This document shows positions 42,231-54,450 of a DNA stretch of 64,000 nucleotides, piece after piece. A model generated the notes under the pieces. It had not been told where the DNA came from. It saw only the letters and a program-made list of their open reading frames with translations, and did no database searches. This stretch comes from Aradus depressus (taxonomy: Eukaryota; Arthropoda; Insecta; Hemiptera; Aradidae), in contig OY759227.1 in the NCBI GenBank assembly GCA_963662175.1, positions 8,650,501 through 8,714,500 on the forward strand, written 5' to 3'. Position 1 is the first letter of the stretch. Each line of letters opens with the position of its first letter. The translations under genes and the position numbers were made by a program.

Positions 42231-44036
42231 GGGGGGGGCCTAAGGATAAATATAGAGCTAAATCTTCAACGGTTGATCCTATTGTCACGAAATTTCACAT
42301 GCAGTATTCCTGAAGGCCAAGTAAGAAAATAAGGTGTGTGGTGTCCCAAAGTTTTGAACGAGAGGGGGGGTTGTGGGGGGGCCTAAATGGAAATATAGTG
42401 CTAACTCTTTAACGGTTGATCGTATTGTCACTAAAGTTCATATGCATTATTCCTGAAGGCCAAATAAAAAAATAAGGTGTGTGGTGTCCCAAAGTTTTGA
42501 ACGGGAGGGGGGGTTGTGGGGGGGCCTAAGTATAAATATAGTGCTAACTCTTTAACGGTTGATCGTATTGTCACTACATTTCATATGCAGTATTCCTGAA
42601 GGCCAAATAAAAAATTAAGGTGTGTGTTTCCCAAAGTTTCGAACGAGAGGGGGGGTTGTGGGGGGGCCTAAGTATAAATATAGTGCTAACTCCTTAACGA
42701 CTGGTCGGATTGTCACGATATTTCACATGTAGTATTTTTAAAAGCCAAATAGAAATATAAGATGTGTGGTGTCCCCAAGTTTTGAGCGGGAGGGAGGGTT
42801 GTGGGGGGGCCTAAGTATAATTATAGAGCAATCTCTTTAACGGTTGATCGTATTGTCACTAAATTGCATATGCAGTGTTCCTGAAGGCCAAATAGAAAAT
42901 TAAAGTGTATGGCGTCCCAATGTTTTGAACGGGAGGGGGGGTTAGGGGGGGCTCAAGTATAAATATGGAGCTAACTCTTCAACGGTTGATCGTATTGTCA
43001 CGAAATTTCACATGCAGTATTCCTGAAGGCCAAATAGAAAAATAAGGTGTGTGGTGTCCCAAAGTTTCGAACGAGAGGGGGGGTTGTGGGGGGGCCTATG
43101 TATAGATATAGTGCTAACTCTTTAACGACTGGTCGGATTGTCACGATATTTCACATGTAGTATTTTTAAAAGCCAAATAGAAATATAAGATATGTGGCGA
43201 CCCAAACTTTTGAACGGGAGGGGAGGTTGTGATGGGGGGGGGGGGGACTAAGTATAAAAAAAATCTAGCTCATTAACGGTTGATCGTATTGTCAGGAAAT
43301 TTCCCATGTATTATTCCTGAAGGCCAAATAGAAAAACAAGGTGTGTGGCGTCCCAAAGTTTTGAACGGGAGGGGGGGTTGTGGGGGGGCCTAAGTATAAA
43401 TATAGTGCTAACTCCTTAACGGTTGGTCGAATTGTCATGAAATTTCACATGTAGTATTTTTAAAAGCCAAATAGAAATATAAGATATGTGGCGACCCAAA
43501 CTTTTGAACGGGAGGGGAGGTTGTGATTGGGGGGGGGGGGGACTAAGTATAAAAAAAAGCTAGCTCATTAACGGTTGATCGTATTGTCAGGAAATTTCCC
43601 ATGTAGTATTCCTGAAGGCCAAATAGAAAAATAAGGTGTGTGGCGTCCCAAAGTTTTGAACGGGAGGGGGGGTTGTGGGGGGGCTTAAGTATAAATATGG
43701 AGCTAACTCTTCAACGGTTGATCGTATTGTCACGAAATTTCACATGTGGTATTTTTAAAATCCAAATAGGAAAAAAATGTGTGTGGCGTCCCAAAGTTTT
43801 GAACGGGAGGGGGGTTGTGGTGGGGCCTAAGTATATATATAGAGCAAACTCTTCAACGGTTGATCGTATTGTCACGACATTTCACATGCAGTATTCCTGA
43901 AGGCCAAATAGAAAAATAAGGTGTGTGGCGTCCCAAAGTTTTGAACGGGAGGGGGGTTGTGGGGGGGGGGGGGGGCTTAAGTATAAATATAGTGCTAACT
44001 CTTTAACGATTGGTCGAATTGTCATGAAATATCACA

Positions 44037-44048
44037 TGTAGTATTTTT
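44037..44048. repeat. Left target-site duplication of the SINE
   Basis: TGTAGTATTTTT, repeated at 44397-44408. Both copies match the normal satellite sequence at this point of the monomer, so the insertion site is exact. Confidence 0.88.
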
Positions 44049-44106
44049 GGTTTTATGGTTTTATGACTCATGCCCGGGCTTTAACTACGAGGTCATATCG
44101 CCTACT

Positions 44107-44312
44107 ACCAGAGTGCTCTTTCGTCACTCTGGTGGATATGAGCCCGACTCTACTGTGGGAGTCCTAAATTTTGCCTACCCTAAATTTTCATTCATCTAGG
44201 GTAGGGGTCTTTAACGAGTACCTGACATTGTACAGGCTCGGGACCATCCCTTAACGTCCCATCCGAAGGACGGCGTGCTAAAGTTTATTTTACCTCCCAG
44301 ATAAAATAAACT
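44107..44312. repeat. Three inverted repeats in the SINE body
   Basis: ACCAGAGTG/CACTCTGGT at 44107-44133 (9-bp stem, 9-base loop), CCTACCCTA/TAGGGTAGG at 44174-44205 (9-bp stem, 14-base loop) and AGTTTATTTTA/TAAAATAAACT at 44282-44312 (11-bp stem, 9-base loop). All stems are perfect. Confidence 0.85.
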
Positions 44313-44315
44313 AAG

Positions 44316-44390
44316 GGCCTCGGTCGGGTTACGAACCCACATACTTGAGCTCAGAAGTAAAGCACGCTTACCACTGAGCTACCGGCGCCC
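44316..44390 (-). other. tRNA-like head of the SINE
   Basis: On the minus strand a cloverleaf can be partly drawn. The acceptor arm GGGCGCC pairs with GAGGCCC at five of seven positions. The D arm contains the A box, the anticodon stem is TACTT/AAGTA with an 8-base loop, and the T arm is GGGT/ACCC. The imperfect acceptor and oversized anticodon loop show it is a tRNA relic and not a functional tRNA gene. The source tRNA cannot be named with confidence. Confidence 0.7.
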
Positions 44391-44396
44391 TCTGTG

Positions 44397-44408
44397 TGTA
44401 GTATTTTT
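44397..44408. repeat. Right target-site duplication of the SINE
   Basis: TGTAGTATTTTT, identical to 44037-44048 and continuous with the following satellite monomer. Confidence 0.88.
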
Positions 44409-47400
44409 AAAATCCAAATAGGAAAAAAAGGTGTGTGGCGTCCCAAAGTTTTGAACGGGAGGGGGGGTGGTGGGGGGCTCAAGTATAAATATGGAGCTAA
44501 CTCTTCAACGGTTGATCGTATTGTCTCGAAATTTCAAATGCAGTATTCCTGAAGGCCAAATAGAAAAATAAGGTGTGTGGTGTCCCAAGGTTTTGAACGG
44601 GAGGGGGGGTTTTTGGGGGGCCTATTTTTAATATAGTGCGAACTCATTAACGGTTGATCGTATTGTCAGGAAATTTCCCATGTAGTATTCCTGAAGGCCA
44701 AATAGAAAAATAAGGTGTGTGGTGTCCCAAAGTTTTTGAACGGGAGGGAGGGTTGTGGGGGGGCCTAAGTATAAATATAGAGCAAACTCTTCAACGGTTG
44801 ATCGTATTGTCACGACATTTCACATGCAGTATTCCTGAAGGCCAAATAAAAAATAAGGTGTGTGGTGTCCCAAAGTTTTGAACGAGAGGGGGGGGGGGGT
44901 GGTGGGGGGGCCTAAATATAAATATAGTGCAAACACTTTAACGGTTGATCGTATTGTCACTAAAGTTCATATGCAGTATTCCTGAAGGCCAAATAAAAAA
45001 ATAAGGTGTGTGGTGTCCCAAAGTTTCGAACGAGAGGGGGGGTTGTGGGGGGCCTAAGTATAAATATAGTGCTAACTCTTTAACGACTGGTCGTATTGTC
45101 ACGATATTTCACATGTAGTATTTTTAAAAGCCAAATAGAAATATAAGATGTGTGGCGACCCAAAGTTTTGAACGGGAGGGGACGTTGTGGGGGGGGGGGG
45201 GGGGGTAAGTATAAAAAAAAGCTAGCTCATTAACGGTTGATCGTATTGTCAGCAAATTTTCCATGTAGTATTCCTGAAGGCCAAATAGAAAAATAAGGTG
45301 TGTGGCGTCCCAAAGTTTTGAACGGGAGGGGGGGTTGTGGGGGGGGGGGCTTAAGTATAAATATAGTGCCTAACTCTTTAACGATTGGTCGAATTGTCAT
45401 GAAATCTCACATGTAGTATTTTCAAAAGCCAAATAGAAAAATAAGGTGTGTGGTGTCCCAAAGTTTTGAACGAGAGGGGGGGTTGTGGGGGGGCCTAAAT
45501 GGAAATATAGTGCTAACTCTTTAACGGTTGATCGTATTGTCACTAAAGTTCATATGCAGTATTCCTGAAGGCCAAATAAAAAAATAAGGTGTATGGTGTC
45601 CCAAAGTTTTGAACGGGAGGGGGGGTTGTGGGGGGGCCTAAGTATAAATATAGTGCTAACTCTTTAACGGTTGATCGTATTGTCACTACATTTCATATGC
45701 AGTATTCCTGAAGGCCAAATAAAAAATTAAGGTGTGTGTTTCCCAAAGTTTCGAACGAGAGGGGGGGTTGTGGGGGGGCCTAAGTATAAATATAGTGCTA
45801 ACTCCTTAACGACTGGTCGGATTGTCACGATATTTCACATGTAGTATTATTAAAAGCCAAATAGAAATATAAGATGTGTGGTGTCCCAAAGTTTTGAACG
45901 AGAGGGGAGTTTGTGGGGTGGCCTAAGTATAAATATAGTGCTAACTCTTTAACGGTTGTTCGTATTGTCACTAAATTTCATATGCAGTATTCCTGAAGGC
46001 CAAATAAAAAAATAAGGTGTGTGTTGTCCCAAAGTTTCGAACGAGAGGGGGGGTTGTGGGGGGGCCTAAGTATAAATGTAGTGCTAACTCTTTAACGACT
46101 GGTCGGATTGTCACGATATTTCACATGTAGTATTTTTAAAAGCCAAATAGAAATATAAGATGTGTGGCGACCCAAAGTTTTGAACGGGAGGGGACGTTGT
46201 GGGGGGGGGGGGGTGAGTATAAAAAAAAGCTAGCTCATTAACGGTTGATCGTATTGTCAGGAATATTCCCATGTAGTATTCCTGAAGGCCAAATAGAAAA
46301 ATAAGGTGTGTGGCGTCCCAAAGTTTTGAACGAGAGGGGGGTTGCGGGGGGGCTTAAGTATAAATATAGTGCTAACGTTTTGACGATTGGTCGGCTTGTC
46401 ACGAAATTTCACATGTAGTATTTTAAAAAGCCAAATAGAAAAATAAGGTGTGTGGTGTCCCAAAGTTTTTGAACGGGAGGGAGGGTTGTGGGGGGGGCCT
46501 AAGTATAAATATAGAGCAAACTCTTCAACGGTTGATCGTATTGTCACTACATTTTACATGCAGTATTCCTGAAGGCCAAATAAAAAAATAAGGTGTGTGG
46601 TGTCCCAAAGTTTTGAACGAGAGGGGGGGTTGTGGGGGGGCCTAAATGGAAATATATTGCTAACTCTTTAACGGTTGATCGTATTCTCACTAAAGTTCAT
46701 ATGCAGTATTCCTGAAGGCCAAATAAAAAAATAAGGTGTGTGGTGTCCCAAAGTTTCGAACGAGAGGGGGGGTTGTGGGGGGGCCTAAGTATAAATATAG
46801 TGCTAACTCTTTAACGACTGGTCGGATTGTCACGATATTTCACATGTAGTATTTTTAAAAGCCAAATAGAAATATAAGATGTGTGGTGTCCCAAAGTTTT
46901 GAACGGGAGGGGAGGTTGTGGAGGGAGGGGGGGGAATAAGTATAAAAAAAAGCTAGCTCATTAACGGTTGATCGTATTGTCAGGAAATTTCCCATGTAGT
47001 ATTCCTGAAGGCCAAATAGAAAAAAAAAGTGTGTGGCGTCCGAAAGTTTTGAACGGTAGGGGGGGTTGTGGGGGGGCTTAAGTATAAATGTGGAGCTAAC
47101 TCTTCGACGGTTGATCGTATTGTCACGAAATTTCACATGTAGTATTTTTAAAATCCAAATAGGAAAAAAAAGTGTGTGGCGTCCCAAAGTTTTGAACGGG
47201 AGGGAGGGTTGTGGGGGGGGCCTAAGTATAAATATAGTGCTAACGTTTTGACGATTGGTCGGCTTGTCACGAAATTTCACATGTAGTATTTTTAAAAGCC
47301 AAATAGAAATATAAGAAGTGTAGTGTCCCGAAGTTTTGAACGAGAGGTGGGGTATGGGGGGCTCAAGTATAAATATAGAGCTAACTCTTCAACGGTTGAT

Positions 47401-49849
47401 CGTATTGTCACGACATTTCACATGCAGTATTCCTGAAGGTCAAATAAAAAAATAAGGTGTGTGGTGTCCCAAAGTTTTGAACGAGAGGGGGGGTTGTGGG
47501 GGGGGCCTAAATATAAATATAGTGCTAACTCTTTAACGGTTGATCGTATTGTCAGGAAATTTCCCATGTAGTATTCCTGAAGGCCAAATAGAAAAATAAG
47601 GTGTGTGGCGTCCCAAAGTTTTGAACGGAAGGGGAGGTTGTGGGGGGGCCTAAGTATAAATAAAGTGCTAACCCTTTAACGATTGGTCGAATTGTCATGA
47701 AATTTCACATGTAGTATTTGTAAAAGCCAAATAGAAATATAAGATGTGTGGCGACCCAAAGTTTTGAACGGGAGGGGAGGTTGTTGGGGGGGGTGGGGGG
47801 GGGGGGGGGACTAAGTATAAGAAAAGCTAGCTCATTAACGGTTGATCGTATTGTCAGGAAATTTCCCATGTAGTATTCCTGAAGGCCAAATAGAAACATA
47901 AGGTGTGTGGCGTCCCAAAGTTTCGAACGAGAGGGGGGGTTGTGGTGGGGCCTAAGTATAAATATAGTGCTAACTCCTTAACGACTGGTCGGATTGTCAC
48001 GATATTTCACATGTAGTATTTTTAAAAGCCAAATAGAAATATAAGATGTGTGGCGACCCAAAGTTTTGAACGGGAGGGGAGGTAATGAGGGGGGGGGGGG
48101 GGGGCTAAGTATAAAAAAAAGCTAGCTCATTAACGGTTGATCGTATTGTCAGGAAATTTCCCATGTAGTATTCCTGAAGGCCAAATAGAAAAATAAGGTG
48201 TGTGGCGTCCCAAAGTTTTGAACAGGAGGGGGGGGGGGGCTTAAGTATAAATATAGTGCTAACTCTTTAACGATTGGTCGAATTGTCTTGAAATTTCACA
48301 TGTAGTATTTTTAAAAGCCAAATAGAAATATAAGATGTGTGGCGACCCAAAGTTTTGAACGGAAGGAGAGGTTGTGGGGGAGGGGGGGGGGGGGGGGACA
48401 AAGTATAAAAAAACCTAGCTCATTACGGTTGATCGTATTGTCAGGAAATTTCCCATGTAGTATTCCTGTAGGCCAAATAGAAAAATAAGGTGTGTGGCGT
48501 CCCAAAGTTTTGAACGGGAGGGGGTGTTGTGGGGGGTCTTCAGTATAAATGTAGTGCTAACTGCTTAACGATTGGTCGAATTGTCACGACATTTCACATG
48601 CAGTATTCCTGAAGGCCAAATAAAAAAATAAGGTGTATGGTGTCCCAAAGTTTTGAACGAGAGGGGGGGCTGTGGGGGGGGCCTAAGTATAAATATAGTG
48701 CTAACTCTTTAACGGTTGATCGGATTGTCACGATATTTCACATGTAGTATTTTTAAAAGCCAAATAGAAATATAAGATGTGTGGCGACCCAAACTTTTGA
48801 ACGGGAGGGGAGGTTGTGGGGGGGGGGGGGGCTAAGTATAAAAAAAAGCTAGCTCATTAACGGTTGATCGTATTGTCAGGAAATTTCCCATGTAGTATTC
48901 CTGAAGGCCAAATAGAAAAATAAGGTGTGTGGCGTCCCAAAGTTTTGAACGGGAGGTGGGGTTGTGGGGGGGGGGGGGGGGGCTTAAGTATAAATATAGT
49001 GCTAACTCTTTAACGACTGGTCGAATTGTCATGAAATTTCACATGTAGTATTTTTAAAAGCCACATAGAAATATAAGATGTGTGGCGACCCAAAGTTTTG
49101 AACGGTAGGGGAGGTTGTGGGGGGGGGGGGGGGGGGGGGACTAAGTATAAAAAAGCTAGCTCATTAACGGTTGATCGTATTGTCAGGAAATTTCCCATGT
49201 AGTATTCCTGAAGGCCAAATAGAAAAATAAGGTGTGTGGCGTCCCAAAGTTTTGAACGGGAGGGGGGTTGTGGGGGGGCTTAAGTATAAATGTAGTGTTA
49301 ACTCATTAACGATTGGTCGAATTGTCACGACATTTCACATGCAGTATTCCTGAAGGCCAAATAAAAAAATAGGGTGTGTGACGTCCCAAAATTTTGAACG
49401 AGAGAGGGGGTTGTGGGGGGGCCTAAGTATAAATATAGTGCTAACTCTTTAACGAATGATCGTATTGTCACTACATTTCATATGCAGTATTCCTGAAGGC
49501 CAAATAAAAAATTAAGGTGTGTGTTTCCCAAAGTTTCGAACGAGAGGGGGGGTTGTGGGGGGGCCTAAGTATAAATATAGTGCTAACTCTTTAACGGTTG
49601 ATCGTATTGTCACTAAAGTTCATATGCAGTATTCCTGAAGGCCAAATAAAAAAATAAGGTGTGTGGTGTCCCAAAGTTTTGAACGGGAGGGGGGGTTGTG
49701 GGGGGGCCTAAGTATAAATATAGTGCTAACTCTTTAACGGTTGATCGTATTGTCACTACATTTCATATGCAGTATTCCTGAAGGTCAAATAAAAAATTAA
49801 GGTGTGTGTTTCCCAAAGTTTCGAACGAGAGGGGGGGTTGTGGGGGGGC

Positions 49850-52800
49850 CTAAGTATAAATATAGTGCTAACTCCTTAACGACTGGTCGGATTGTCACGA
49901 TATTTCACATGTAGTATTTTTAAAAGCCAAATAGAAATATAAGATGTGTGGTGTCCCAAAGTTTTGAACGAGAGGGGAGTTTGTGGGGTGGCCTAAGTAT
50001 AAATATAGTGCTAACTCTTTAACGGTTGTTCGTATTGTCACTAAATTTCATATGCAGTATTCCTGAAGGCCAAATAAAAAAATAAGGTGTGTGTTGTCCC
50101 AAAGTTTCGAACGAGAGGGGGGGTTGTGGGGGGGCCTAAGTATAAATGTAGTGCTAACTCTTTAACGACTGGTCGGATTGTCACGATATTTCACATGTAG
50201 TATTTTTAAAAGCCAAATAGAAATATAAGATGTGTGGCGACCCAAAGTTTTGAACGGGAGGGGACGTTGTGGGGGGGGGGGGGGGGGTAAATATAAAAAA
50301 AAGCTAGCTCATTAACGGTTGATCGTATTGTCAGGAATATTCCCATGTAGTATTCCTGAAGGCCAAATAGAAAAATAAGGTGTGTGGCGTCCCAAAGTTT
50401 TGAACGAGAGGGGGGTTGCGGGGGGGCTTAAGTATAAATATAGTGCTAACGTTTTGACGATTGGTCGGCTTGTCACGAAATTTCACATGTAGTATTTTTA
50501 AAAGCCTAATAGAAAAATAAGGTGTGTGGTGTCCCAAAGTTTTTGAACGGGAGGGAGGGTTGTGGGGGGGGCCTAAGTATAATTATAGAGCAAACTCTTC
50601 AACGGTTGATCGTATTGTCACGACATTTCACATGCAGTATTCCTGAAGGCCAAATAAAAAAATAAGGTGTGTGGTGTCCCGAAGTTTTGAACGAGAGGGG
50701 GGGTTGTGGGGGGCCTAAATGGAAATATACTGCTAACTCTTTAACGGTTGATCGTATTGTCACTAAAGTTCATATGCAGTATTCCTGAAGGCCAAATTAA
50801 AAAATAAGGTGTGTGGTGTCCCAAAGTTTCGAACGAGAGGGGGGGTTGTGGGGGGGCCTAAGTATAAATTTAGTGCTAACTCTTTAACGACTGGTCGGAT
50901 TGTCACAATATTTCACATGTAGTATTTTTAAAAGCCAAATAGAAATATAAGATGTGTGGTGTCCCAAAGTTTTGAACGGGACGGGAGGTTGCGGAGGGGG
51001 GGGGGGACTAAGTATAAAAAAAAGCTAGCTCATTAACGGTTGATCGTATTGTCAGGAAATTTCCCATGTAGTATTCCTGAAGGCCAAATAGAAAAAAAAA
51101 GTGTGTGGCGTCCCAAAGTTTTGAACGGTAGGGGGGGTTGTGGGGGGGCTTAAGTATAAATGTGGAGCTAACTCTTCAACAGTTGATCGTATTGTCACGA
51201 AATTTCACATGTAGTATTTTTAAAATCCAAATAGGAAAAAAAAGTGTGTGGCGTCCCAAAATTTTGAACGGGAGGGAGGGTTGTGGGGGGGCCTAAGTAT
51301 AAATATAGTGCTAACGTTTTGACGATTTGTCGGCTTGTCACGAAATTTCACATGTAGTATTTTTAAAAGCCAAATAGAAATAAAAGAAGTGTAGTGTCCC
51401 AAAGTTTTGAACGAGAGGTGGGGTATGGGGGGCTCAAGTATAAATATAGAGCTAACTCTTCAATGGTTGATCGTATTGTCACGACATTTCACATGTACTA
51501 TTTTTAAAATCCAAATAGGAAAAAAAAGTTTGTGGCGTCCCAAAGTTTTGAACGGGAGGGAGGGTTGTGGGGGGGCCTAAGTATAAATATAGAGCAAACT
51601 CTTCAACGGTTGATCGTATTGTCATGAAATTTCACATGCAATATTCCTGAAGGCCAAATAGAAAAATAAGGTGTGTGGTGTTCCAAGGTTTTGAACAGGA
51701 GGGGGGGTTTTTGGGGGGCCTAAGTTTAATATAGTGCTAACTCTTTAACGATTGTTCGGATTGTCACGAAATTGAACATGTAGTATTCCTGAAGGCCAAA
51801 TAGAAAAATAAGGTGTGTGTTGTCCCAAAGTTCTTGAACGGGAGGGAGGGTTGTGGGGGGGGCCTAAGTATAAATATAGAGCAAACTCTTCAACGGTTGA
51901 TCGTATTGTCACGACATTTCACATGCAGTATTCCTTAAGGTCAAATAAAAAAATAAGGTGTGTGGTGTCCCAAAGTTTTGAACGAGAGGGGGGGTTGTGG
52001 GGGGGGGCCTAAATATAAATATAGTGCTAACTCTTTAACGGTTGATCGTATTGTCAGGAAATTTCCAATGTAGTATTCCTGAAGGCCAAATAGATAAATA
52101 AGGTGTGTGGCGTCCCAATGTTTTGAACGGGAGGGGAGGTTGTGGGGGGGCCTAAGTATAAATATAGTGCTAACTCCTTAACGACTGGTCGGATTGTCAC
52201 GATATTTCACATGTAGTATTTTTAAAAGCCAAATAGAAATATAAGATGTGTGGTGTCCCAAAGTTTTGAACGAGAGGGGAGTTTGTGGGGTGGCCTAAGT
52301 ATAAATATAGTGCTAACTCTTTAACGGTTGTTCGTATTGTCACTAAATTTCATATGCAGTATTCCTGAAGGCCAAATAAAAAAATAAGGTGTGTGTTGTC
52401 CCAAAGTTTCGAACGAGAGGGGGGGTTGTGGGGGGGCCTAAGTATAAATGTAGTGCTAACTCTTTAACGACTGGTCGGATTGTCACGATATTTCACATGT
52501 AGTATTTTTAAAAGCCAAATAGAAATATAAGATGTGTGGCGACCCAAAGTTTTGAACGGGAGGGGACGTTGTGGGGGGGGGGGGGGGGTAAATATAAAAA
52601 AAAGCTAGCTCATTAACGGTTGATCGTATTGTCAGGAATATTCCCATGTAGTATTCCTGAAGGCCAAATAGAAAAATAAGGTGTGTGGCGTCCCAAAGTT
52701 TTGAACGAGAGGGGGGTTGCGGGGGGGCTTAAGTATAAATATAGTGCTAACGTTTTGACGATTGGTCGGCTTGTCACGAAATTTCACATGTAGTATTTTT

Positions 52801-54450
52801 AAAAGCCTAATAGAAAAATAAGGTGTGTGGTGTCCCAAAGTTTTTGAACGGGAGGGAGGGTTGTGGGGGGGGCCTAAGTATAATTATAGAGCAAACTCTT
52901 CAACGGTTGATCGTATTGTCACGACATTTCACATGCAGTATTCCTGAAGGCCAAATAAAAAAATAAGGTGTGTGGTGTCCCGAAGTTTTGAACGAGAGGG
53001 GGGGTTGTGGGGGGCCTAAATGGAAATATACTGCTAACTCTTTAACGGTTGATCGTATTGTCACTAAAGTTCATATGCAGTATTCCTGAAGGCCAAATTA
53101 AAAAATAAGGTGTGTGGTGTCCCAAAGTTTCGAACGAGAGGGGGGGTTGTGGGGGGGCCTAAGTATAAATATAGTGCTAACTCTTTAACGACTGGTCGGA
53201 TTGTCACAATATTTCACATGTAGTATTTTTAAAAGCCAAATAGAAATATAAGATGTGTGGTGTCCCAAAGTTTTGAACGGGACGGGAGGTTGCGGAGGGG
53301 GGGGGGACTAAGTATAAAAAAAAGCTAGCTCATTAACGGTTGATCGTATTGTCAGGAAATTTCCCATGTAGTATTCCTGAAGGCCAAATAGAAAAAAAAA
53401 GTGTGTGGCGTCCCAAAGTTTTGAACGGTAGGGGGGGTTGTGGGGGGGCTTAAGTATAAATGTGGAGCTAACTCTTCAACAGTTGATCGTATTGTCACGA
53501 AATTTCACATGTAGTATTTTTAAAATCCAAATAGGAAAAAAAAGTGTGTGGCGTCCCAAAATTTTGAACGGGAGGGAGGGTTGTGGGGGGGCCTAAGTAT
53601 AAATATAGTGCTAACGTTTTGACGATTTGTCGGCTTGTCACGAAATTTCACATGTAGTATTTTTAAAAGCCAAATAGAAATAAAAGAAGTGTAGTGTCCC
53701 AAAGTTTTGAACGAGAGGTGGGGTATGGGGGGCTCAAGTATAAATATAGAGCTAACTCTTCAATGGTTGATCGTATTGTCACGACATTTCACATGTACTA
53801 TTTTTAAAATCCAAATAGGAAAAAAAAGTTTGTGGCGTCCCAAAGTTTTGAACGGGAGGGAGGGTTGTGGGGGGGCCTAAGTATAAATATAGAGCAAACT
53901 CTTCAACGGTTGATCGTATTGTCATGAAATTTCACATGCAATATTCCTGAAGGCCAAATAGAAAAATAAGGTGTGTGGTGTTCCAAGGTTTTGAACAGGA
54001 GGGGGGGTTTTTGGGGGGCCTAAGTTTAATATAGTGCTAACTCTTTAACGATTGTTCGGATTGTCACGAAATTGAACATGTAGTATTCCTGAAGGCCAAA
54101 TAGAAAAATAAGGTGTGTGTTGTCCCAAAGTTCTTGAACGGGAGGGAGGGTTGTGGGGGGGGCCTAAGTATAAATATAGAGCAAACTCTTCAACGGTTGA
54201 TCGTATTGTCACGACATTTCACATGCAGTATTCCTTAAGGTCAAATAAAAAAATAAGGTGTGTGGTGTCCCAAAGTTTTGAACGAGAGGGGGGGTTGTGG
54301 GGGGGGGCCTAAATATAAATATAGTGCTAACTCTTTAACGGTTGATCGTATTGTCAGGAAATTTCCAATGTAGTATTCCTGAAGGCCAAATAGATAAATA
54401 AGGTGTGTGGCGTCCCAATGTTTTGAACGGGAGGGGAGGTTGTGGGGGGG
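49850..54450 (+). repeat. Near-perfect 2.3-kb tandem duplication in the satellite
   Basis: The block from about 49850 to 52150 is repeated from about 52151 to 54450 with an offset of 2300-2302 bp (16 monomers). By eye the copies differ by one clear substitution (TTTAG near 50870 versus TATAG near 53170) and by lengths of G runs. An older related block starts near 45790 and diverges near 47420. The sequence after 54450 resembles that after 47650. Confidence 0.88.

Larger units (their letters stand above)
33048..44048 (+). repeat. Right satellite array, part 1, ~143-146-bp monomer
   Basis: The same satellite family and strand as the left array. Two monomer flavours mix here: one starting CCTGAAGGCC and one starting TTTTTAAAAGCC with GAAATATAAGATGTGTGGCG. 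The second G run is often much longer than on the left, up to 26 G. The array resumes at a GCGTCC point in the monomer. No gene is supported; the short open frames on both strands are repeats of each other. Confidence 0.95.
44049..44396 (-). mobile_element. tRNA-derived SINE inserted in the satellite
   Basis: A 348-bp insertion flanked by a 12-bp target-site duplication. Read on the minus strand, it starts with a tRNA-like head (~44390-44316) carrying an A-box-like TAGCTCAGTGG and a B-box-like GGTTCGTAACC, the internal promoter of RNA polymerase III. The body contains GTCCTTCGGATGGGACGTTAA, one base over a block I recall from central domains of known animal SINEs; I cannot name the family. 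The 3' end is a short repeat of ATAAAACC, as in SINEs mobilised by LINEs with a repeated tail. Three strong inverted repeats lie in the body. It is the only foreign insertion seen in the right-hand satellite. Confidence 0.85.

Noticed and set aside
44316..44390. Functional tRNA gene on the minus strand
   Set aside because: Acceptor mismatches, an 8-base anticodon loop and a fused SINE body with a target-site duplication show a SINE head.
46855..47280. Minus-strand open frame of 141 codons, and many similar 60-107-codon frames on both strands of the satellite
   Set aside because: They recur with the satellite period and higher-order copies, are rich in translated G or C runs, start and stop at monomer features and have no domain. 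They are by-products of the repeat.
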